Under the pieces are notes generated by a model. It worked only from the letters and a program-made list of their open reading frames with translations, did no database searches and was not told the DNA's origin. The translations under genes were made by a program, and so were the position numbers. A stretch of 37,422 nucleotides of DNA. Origin: an uncultured Ruminococcus sp. GTDB lineage: Bacteria; Bacillota; Clostridia; Oscillospirales; Acutalibacteraceae. Below, one piece after another: positions 33,252 through 37,422 of the stretch. The DNA lies in assembly GCA_902784855.1 (NCBI GenBank), contig CACZWQ010000003.1, forward strand, positions 1-37,422, in the 5' to 3' direction. How positions within the stretch are numbered: the stretch's first letter is position 1; each line of letters starts with the position of its first letter.

Positions 33252-33490
33252 TAAGAAAGACGTATGCTATTCGACAGGCACGCAAATTTGAAGCATCCAT
33301 ATGATTCCGGACATTTTTGGTGCAGCGGATATGACGTCGATACAGAAGGCTTGTTAAGCAAAGTGAAAAAATTTGAAAAAAATCAAAAATTTTTTCAAAA
33401 ACTTAAAACCTTTTTCAAAAACCATCCGTTATATAAGTGACCGAACAAAATCGGCAAATAAAAAAATATTATTTTTAAAGGAGAATCGTT

Positions 33491-34027
33491 GTGAAAAAGG
33501 TTAAACTGATTGAAGAAGCTGTGTTTGAAAGTGTCGAGACGGCTCAGAGGGAAGTAAAATTTGCAAAGGTCAATATGATCCGCACACTGATCGGAACTGC
33601 TTTTGCTGTTCTTTCCACCATCTTGCTGCTGATTGCGCTTTTCGGACAAGACTCACAATACTACGTCTTTGCCGCACTGCCCGCAATACCTGCTTACCTG
33701 ATCGGCGGCGGCATCGGAAAGGCAGTGAAAGCCGCATGGAAGATCACCAAGATCGGCTGGTTTTTGATTCCTGTCTTCCCTGCCGATGTCTTGTTAGCGA
33801 TCGCATTTTTCTTCTTATCACTTTTTGTGTTCTTCTATCTTCCGATCATTTTTGTCGGCTTGAATTACGTTGATCACAAAAGAGCATTCGTTCAAATCGT
33901 CAATATAGCTTTCAAAAGTCTAAACGATACCTTTGAAGGTCTAAACGATAGCCCCGATGGTCTAAACGATAGCCTCGAAGGTCTAAACGATAGCTTTTTC
34001 ACGAACAGTAAAAATCCCCGCGAATGA
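33491..34027 (+). CDS. Membrane protein with C-terminal LND heptad repeat, unknown function
   Basis: A 178-residue protein with a GTG start at 33491 about 7 bases after AAAGGAG. An N-terminal amphipathic stretch (VETAQREVKFAKV) is followed by three or four hydrophobic segments between residues 30 and 125, including FLSLFVFFYLPIIFVGLNYV. A short tail carries four 7-residue units of the form SLNDxxEG (33918-34001 in DNA). No family was recognised. The 190 bp before it are very AT-rich, with TTGAAAAA and TTTTTTCAAA inverted runs. A terminator overlaps its end. It stands alone between the sigma operon and the tRNA fragment. Confidence 0.65.
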   Translation: MKKVKLIEEAVFESVETAQREVKFAKVNMIRTLIGTAFAVLSTILLLIALFGQDSQYYVFAALPAIPAYLIGGGIGKAVKAAWKITKIGWFLIPVFPADVLLAIAFFFLSLFVFFYLPIIFVGLNYVDHKRAFVQIVNIAFKSLNDTFEGLNDSPDGLNDSLEGLNDSFFTNSKNPRE

Positions 34028-34060
34028 GGTCAAAACACGCCTCATAGCGGGGATTGTTTC
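34013..34060 (+). terminator. Terminator of the LND-repeat membrane protein
   Basis: AATCCCCGC (34013-34021) and GCGGGGATT (34047-34055) pair, with an inner GAGG/CCTC, followed by GTTTCG. The stop codon lies within the stem. Confidence 0.65.
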
Positions 34061-34094
34061 GTGCCGGTGCTTGCAAAAACGGCTTATTTATGCG

Positions 34095-34132
34095 AAAAAC
34101 AGGACTCAGGAATTGTATCATTTCCTGAGTCC
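34095..34132 (-). terminator. Terminator of the tRNA-Trp gene, retained beside the fragment
   Basis: On the minus strand GGACTCAGGAA and TTCCTGAGTCC (34132-34122 and 34112-34102) form a perfect 11-bp stem followed by TGTTTTT. It begins 6 bp after the CCA end of the tRNA-Trp 3' half. Confidence 0.8.
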
Positions 34133-34137
34133 AGATA

Positions 34138-34182
34138 TGGCAGGGGCAGAAGGACTTGAACCCTCGGCACGCGGTTTTGGAG
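34138..34182 (-). tRNA. tRNA-Trp 3' half only: attachment-site fragment
   Basis: The minus strand reads from the anticodon loop CTCCAAAA (anticodon CCA) through ACCGC, the T arm GAGGG-TTCAAGT-CCTTC, the acceptor strand TGCCCCT and GCCA. The 5' half (acceptor strand, D arm, 5' anticodon stem) is absent; the sequence beyond 34183 is unrelated. So this is not a working tRNA but the displaced 3' end left when an element integrated into tRNA-Trp. Its orientation predicts the intact tRNA-Trp on the minus strand beyond the right edge of the window. Confidence 0.88.
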
Positions 34183-34386
34183 GCGATGTATAGAGCCTGA
34201 AAAGCGCATAGATATGCCGATTTCAAGCCGTTTTTGCCCCTGCAAAATATTATTGATGCTATTTTGATGCTATTGGTTATTCTGTAAAAGAATTTTGGCG
34301 GGAACAGGGCAAGGGTGATGCTCTAAGTTTTCAAAAACGCCGAGCGAAGAAATCAAAATTTGCGATGCCTAATCAAAGAGTACAGA
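34183..34386. other. Element end, no gene seen
   Basis: This stretch next to the tRNA fragment has no supported gene. It holds AAGCCGTTTTTGC (34226-34238), an exact inverse of GCAAAAACGGCTT at 34073-34085, and a nearby TTGATGC direct duplication around 34254-34270. These could be recombinase arm sites (inference). Confidence 0.45.
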
Positions 34387-35112
34387 TTACTCCTCCTCGA
34401 CATATTCGTGCGGGGTCGGCTTATAATCCTCGGTGTAGTACCTTTCATACTTAGCTGACTTTTCCTGATCGTCATTCTCAATTTCATCGTCATCCTCGAT
34501 CGGATCAGTTGAAATCGCGTCGAGCAAAATCTTTTCCAAATGCTCAAATTCGGAGTGTTCCCCGAAGCAGCAGAGGACAAAGGCGTTGCGGACATAACCC
34601 GCGCTTGCTGCCATCAGCTCATAATCGAAGTAATATCCATAGTGCTCGGCAAACAGTGCAATCAGTATAACGATGGTTCGAGTGTTGCCCTCTCTGAACG
34701 GATGAGCCTGCCAGATGGCTGGAAATAAATGCGCAACAGACTTAGCGAATTCATCATGCGACAGATTTGACCAATGAACCTCGTCGATTTTCTTCCAAGC
34801 GGATTTCAAATCTCTATCAATATCTTCCCAATTGGAATACCAAACACTTTTGCCGGCAAGGAGCGGTTCGCGTTTCTGGACGTTGATAATTCGATATTCT
34901 CCCGCCCAGTCGTACACGTCTCCGAAAATAGTTTTGTGAATTGCACAAACACCCTTGGATGAGAAGTCGGAGAAGCCGCTGTTGAAAAGCAGTGCCATTT
35001 TTGTGTTTGCCATAATGGATTCCGCTTGATCAAGAGCAGCCTCGTTGTTGATTCCGAGTTTATTTTTCAGTACTTTGCTGTTTTCCAGAAGATAGATGTC
35101 ATATTTGCTCAT
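34387..35112 (-). CDS. Fic family toxin (AMPylase)
   Basis: A 241-residue Fic/DOC-fold protein that probably transfers AMP to a target protein. The Fic motif is HPFREGNTR (H137 to R145), matching HxFx(D/E)GN(x)R with the catalytic His and the acidic metal ligand kept. The upstream flap region GDVYDWAGEYR (64-74) is also typical. The C-terminal tail is acidic (DPIEDDDEIENDDQE). No inhibitory motif is within the chain; it is supplied by the small gene directly upstream, one base away, which makes this a class I Fic system. It lies near the element's end, a usual place for toxin-antitoxin genes. Confidence 0.92.
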   Translation of the reverse strand: MSKYDIYLLENSKVLKNKLGINNEAALDQAESIMANTKMALLFNSGFSDFSSKGVCAIHKTIFGDVYDWAGEYRIINVQKREPLLAGKSVWYSNWEDIDRDLKSAWKKIDEVHWSNLSHDEFAKSVAHLFPAIWQAHPFREGNTRTIVILIALFAEHYGYYFDYELMAASAGYVRNAFVLCCFGEHSEFEHLEKILLDAISTDPIEDDDEIENDDQEKSAKYERYYTEDYKPTPHEYVEEE

Positions 35113-35113
35113 A

Positions 35114-35293
35114 TCAAATCCTCTTGCACATAGAAAGCATTATTTCAGTCAACTGTTCATCGGTTATTTCACCGTTAATCCATTGACGAAAGAATTCGTT
35201 TGTTTCTTCAGGAATCGGAACGCCTTCAATACTATTGATAGCCTTTGCAATCTTTACTGAACGCTGACGTTTTGCAATTTCTGTTTCAGTCAT
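35114..35293 (-). CDS. VbhA-like antitoxin of the Fic protein
   Basis: A 59-residue antitoxin beginning MTETEIAKRQRSVKIAKAIN. The inhibitory helix holds SIEGVPIPEE (21-30), and the tail FRQWINGEITDEQLTEIM fits the VbhA antitoxin family. The Fic-blocking motif is (S/T)xxxE(G/N); here E23-G24 are kept, but the position four before E23 is Ile19 and the serine stands at 21. Whether it still blocks ATP binding cannot be judged from sequence. The ATG at 35293 is 8 bases after AGGAGG, and the longer upstream frame lacks such a site. Confidence 0.82.
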   Translation of the reverse strand: MTETEIAKRQRSVKIAKAINSIEGVPIPEETNEFFRQWINGEITDEQLTEIMLSMCKRI

Positions 35294-35379
35294 AACAGCG
35301 ACCTCCTCTCTAGGTTTTATTGTACTCATTCCGTGGCGATTAGTCAAGTGAAAAACAAGAAGGTTATTCACAAAAAGTC

Positions 35380-35407
35380 TGGACTTTTCCGTTTTCTGTG
35401 GTATGCT
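35380..35407 (+). promoter_or_regulatory. Possible promoter of the DUF6809-like gene
   Basis: TGGACT (35380-35385) and TATGCT (35402-35407) with a 16-bp spacer, 24 bp before the ATG. Match to consensus is moderate. Confidence 0.45.
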
Positions 35408-35431
35408 GTTGTGCTAAAAGGAGGTATCGGC

Positions 35432-35701
35432 ATGGATACGATCAGAGAACTATTTTACGGAAACATCCACCCATTCGAACGCGACATCAAGAAGGACAGC
35501 GAAAGCGACAGGCTTGCGAAGTTGATTCTCAGGCATGACGCAGCGCTCAAAGAAACGATGAACGAAAGCGAGATCGAGCTGTTCGGGAAATTCAAAGACG
35601 CAGTGACTGAGCTGAATTGTCTGAACGAATGTGAAGGCTTTATCAACGGCTTTCGATTGGGCGTAAGATTGATGGTGGAGGCATTGCATACGGTAGAATA
35701 A
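35432..35701 (+). CDS. Small mobile-element protein, DUF6809-like
   Basis: An 89-residue protein, MDTIRELFYGNIHPFERDIK at the start and CEGFINGFRLGVRLMVEALH near the end, mostly helical. It resembles DUF6809 proteins common in phages and conjugative elements of Clostridia (recalled pattern of a short acidic helical protein ending in FxxGFxLGxxLxxE). Function unknown. The ATG at 35432 is preceded by AAAGGAGG; an in-frame GTG-type extension upstream lies before that site. A terminator follows. Confidence 0.72.
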   Translation: MDTIRELFYGNIHPFERDIKKDSESDRLAKLILRHDAALKETMNESEIELFGKFKDAVTELNCLNECEGFINGFRLGVRLMVEALHTVE

Positions 35702-35709
35702 TCAAAATC

Positions 35710-35742
35710 GCAGCCCTGAAAGAATAGGGCTGCAACTCTTTT
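35710..35742 (+). terminator. Terminator of the DUF6809-like gene
   Basis: GCAGCCCT (35710-35717) and AGGGCTGC (35726-35733) form a perfect 8-bp stem, followed by AACTCTTTTG. Confidence 0.75.
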
Positions 35743-35776
35743 GAGGATTATTCAGTGTAATGGGTTTTCTCAGGCA

Positions 35777-36069
35777 TGTTTCGCCGTGTGTCGCCCTGTG
35801 TGCGATTTATTGAGGGAAGTAGGATACGTACACGACCGAGGACGTTTGCGCGGTGTCGGCGATTTTTGACCGCGTCTCATTTTTTGCGACGCTTGAGCAA
35901 CAAAGGTACTGTTAAGAATAAAGGGCAGAGCTGTTTTTTCAGCCCTGTTTCGCCGTGTGTCGCCCTGTGTGCGATTTGTTACGGAAAGTAGGGTGAGTAC
36001 CCGACTGAGGATTTTTGCGCGGTGTCGACGATTTTTGAGCGCGTCTCAATTTTTGCGGCGCTTAGTCAA
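35777..36069. repeat. Two diverged 125-bp direct repeats
   Basis: Copy 1 (35777-35901) and copy 2 (35946-36069) start with the same 32 bases, beginning TGTTTCGCCGTGTGTCGCCC, and share most of the rest (TTTGCGCGGTGTCG, GATTTTTGA, GCGCGTCTCA or CCGCGTCTCA). The offset is 169 bp. A CAGCCCT/AGAGCTG hairpin lies between them. Both copies can be translated alike in one plus frame, but no start or ribosome site supports a gene. They fill the gap between the DUF6809-like and kinase-like genes. Confidence 0.8.
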
Positions 36070-36082
36070 AGAATACACTTTT

Positions 36083-36847
36083 TTAGCGAATGGCTTTCAG
36101 GATTTCTTTTTTAACAGACTCCCACTGATTATCAATAACAAAAGATCGGTGCTCAATATTTTTCAGCATAAACAAATCATAGTCAAACCTCTTTTGCCAA
36201 AAGGAAATCTCCGTTTTATATGGCGGTTGTTGACCTCGGTTGAGATGAGCGGTTGTCAATTGCTTTGCAATATCCTTGGTTTGAAGATAATACACTCTAT
36301 AGTCGATATCACCTAAAGTAGTCAGCAGCATCTGAATGTGACGATGCGCCGATTCTTTTGAAGCGCTGTAGTTTCGGATCATGTCATTGAGCGGATGATG
36401 AAGGAGCGACCCGTCAAAAATGATGATTTCGTTATCGGCAAGATTTGCCGCGAAGTTTTTCCAGACAGCAACATAAGCGTCGGAGTACTTTTCAAGCGAA
36501 ACAGGATTTCGCGGATTGTAGCAGAACTCGCGCTCCATGAATTCCGATAACAATGGCTCATCGAATAGCGGTGTATCTTCATTGAAATAATGAATCAGTC
36601 GTGCCGTTCCTGCATCTATCGTATTGGAGCGAATGGCATTTTCGTTTTCTGAATTCTCCGCGCAGAGCATTTCATATTCCTCTGAAGTATAATATGCGAC
36701 GCAGTAAAAATCAATCGGATTGGTGTAATCAAATTCGACGTAGGCTTTTGCGGAAAGACCTTTTGATTGTAGATCGTCACATAGTGAGCGCGCCATTGTG
36801 GATTTGCCAACACCCGAAATACCCTCTAAAAATATCAGCCTTGCCAT
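36083..36847 (-). CDS. P-loop kinase-like protein (nucleoside/nucleotide kinase fold)
   Basis: A 254-residue protein with a Walker A motif GISGVGKST (9-17) at the very start, a hydrophobic strand ending in aspartate (NEIIIFDGSLLHHPL) that could be Walker B, and a late basic/helical region (HLNRGQQPPYKTEISFWQKR) where a lid would be. The layout is that of thymidylate-kinase/deoxynucleoside-kinase-like P-loop proteins; the substrate is not identifiable. The ATG at 36847 has AGGTGAT upstream. It sits inside the putative element, next to the excisionase-integrase gene but facing away. Confidence 0.75.
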   Translation of the reverse strand: MARLIFLEGISGVGKSTMARSLCDDLQSKGLSAKAYVEFDYTNPIDFYCVAYYTSEEYEMLCAENSENENAIRSNTIDAGTARLIHYFNEDTPLFDEPLLSEFMEREFCYNPRNPVSLEKYSDAYVAVWKNFAANLADNEIIIFDGSLLHHPLNDMIRNYSASKESAHRHIQMLLTTLGDIDYRVYYLQTKDIAKQLTTAHLNRGQQPPYKTEISFWQKRFDYDLFMLKNIEHRSFVIDNQWESVKKEILKAIR

Positions 36848-36879
36848 CGTATCACCTGCCTCAAAATTGTTCTGATTCT

Positions 36880-36908
36880 ATTCTATAAACAAGCCGAAAA
36901 TTTGTCAA
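36880..36908 (-). promoter_or_regulatory. Promoter of the kinase-like gene
   Basis: Perfect TTGACA (36908-36903) and TAGAAT (36885-36880) with a 17-bp spacer, about 33 bp before the ATG. Confidence 0.75.
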
Positions 36909-36940
36909 GAGCCGTCGATAAAATCTGACCCTGACTTTCC

Positions 36941-36969
36941 TTGATTTTTCTTTTAGAGTGTGTTAAAAT
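36941..36969 (+). promoter_or_regulatory. Promoter of the excisionase-integrase gene
   Basis: TTGATT (36941-36946) and TAAAAT (36964-36969) with a 17-bp spacer. The leader to the coding start is about 130 nt and includes a 13-codon mini-frame at 37006 (ATGAAAAAACATAG...TGA). Confidence 0.6.
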
Positions 36970-37107
36970 AATAAACGAAGAATACTTTTTGCAGAAAAAT
37001 CGAATATGAAAAAACATAGTCGTGCGACGTCAGGAAAATCCTCTTGACCGATGCCCGGCTATTTTTGTTGCCGAAGTTTTCTGAAAATCATTAAGGAGGT
37101 TGAAAAA

Positions 37108-37422
37108 ACGAAGTACAAAAACTATGACGAAATGCCGCTGATGTTATCGGTGCATGACGTCGCGGAGGTTCTCGGAATCTCAAAATCAAGCGCGTATGTG
37201 TTGGCGAAGGAAAAAGGTTTCCCAACGCTGAAAATCGGTGCGAGAGTCGTGATTCCGAGCGCCTTTAAGCGCACAGACGGTCGCTGGTGCGGCGTCGTTT
37301 GGTACAAGGATGAGCACGGCGAGCGCAAACGCAAGAGCTTTTCCGGCACCACGAAAGCGGAAGTCAACAAGAAAATGAAGAAATATATTGTGGAGTTCAA
37401 CGAAGATAAAAACGATTCTGTA
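37108..37422 (+). CDS. Excisionase-integrase fusion (partial; apparent ACG start)
   Basis: The 105 codons seen run off the right edge. Residues about 12-45 form an excisionase-type helix-turn-helix (MLSVHDVAEVLGISKSSAYV, then KIGARVVIP). Residues about 53-95 look like the N-terminal arm-DNA-binding domain of a tyrosine integrase (KRTDGRWCGVVWYKDEHGER, then KSFSGTTKAEVNKKM). The catalytic domain would lie outside. AAGGAGG at 37093-37099 points to a start at 37108, but that codon is ACG, so either a rare ACG start or a mutated ATG is implied; the next in-frame ATG is 37132, far from the ribosome site. An integrase here fits the tRNA-Trp fragment at 34138. Confidence 0.78.

Noticed and set aside
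34095-34240. Functional tRNA gene at the tRNA-Trp match
   Set aside because: The D arm, 5' acceptor strand and 5' anticodon stem are absent, so it is only a 3' fragment.
35776-36316. Arg/Phe-rich frames across the 125-bp repeats
   Set aside because: The copies translate alike because the DNA is duplicated. There is no ribosome site, and the second frame runs into the antisense of the kinase-like gene.

Overview
The window reads as chromosomal DNA of a GC-rich Gram-positive anaerobe of the class Clostridia, most likely a Ruminococcaceae/Oscillospiraceae relative. This is inferred from an Rnf complex gene, a T-box leader, a LexA operator of the Gram-positive type, a GatCAB amidotransferase, RqcH, small Clostridia-type proteins, and sigma-A-like promoters with 16-18 bp spacers before most transcription units. 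No rRNA, complete tRNA or CRISPR array is present.

Bases 1-31200 are mostly core genes in short operons. Left to right: a partial rnfC diverging from a Crp/Fnr-type regulator that leads an azlC-azlD-mntP run; a repeat-rich spacer; a stand-alone tryptophan synthase beta-like gene (TrpB2 type) behind a tryptophan T-box; aspS; rqcH; rlmH with a WalJ-like metallohydrolase; the divergent gatCAB operon; lexA, a LOG-family gene and a small cysteine-rich protein; a DUF5662 gene overlapping a hypoxanthine-DNA glycosylase; an L,D-transpeptidase; trpS with an aminotransferase; a TetR regulator; decayed coding remnants; iscU-nifS diverging from an Rrf2/IscR regulator; a LysR regulator; two tandem paralogous lipoproteins; and a macrodomain protein followed by an ADP-ribosylglycohydrolase.

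Bases 31500-34030 hold an unusual gene in which ECF sigma factor regions, a membrane segment and an outside domain resembling a starch-binding module lie on one chain. Its sigma region 2 is damaged by an out-of-frame internal deletion. A small upstream gene and a membrane protein with a C-terminal heptad repeat are next to it.

From about 34138 to the right edge the window looks like one end of an integrated element. A 3' half of tRNA-Trp (anticodon loop to CCA, with its own terminator) marks the junction. Beyond it lie a Fic/VbhA-type toxin-antitoxin pair, a small mobile-element protein, a diverged 125-bp direct repeat, a P-loop kinase-like gene and an excisionase-integrase fusion that runs off the edge and seems to have ACG where its ATG should be. 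The intact tRNA-Trp is predicted beyond the right edge on the minus strand.

The points most worth following are the single-chain membrane sigma factor, the ADP-ribose eraser pair without a visible writer, the tRNA-Trp attachment site, the T-box-controlled TrpB2, and a spacer of tiny hairpins whose stems covary.
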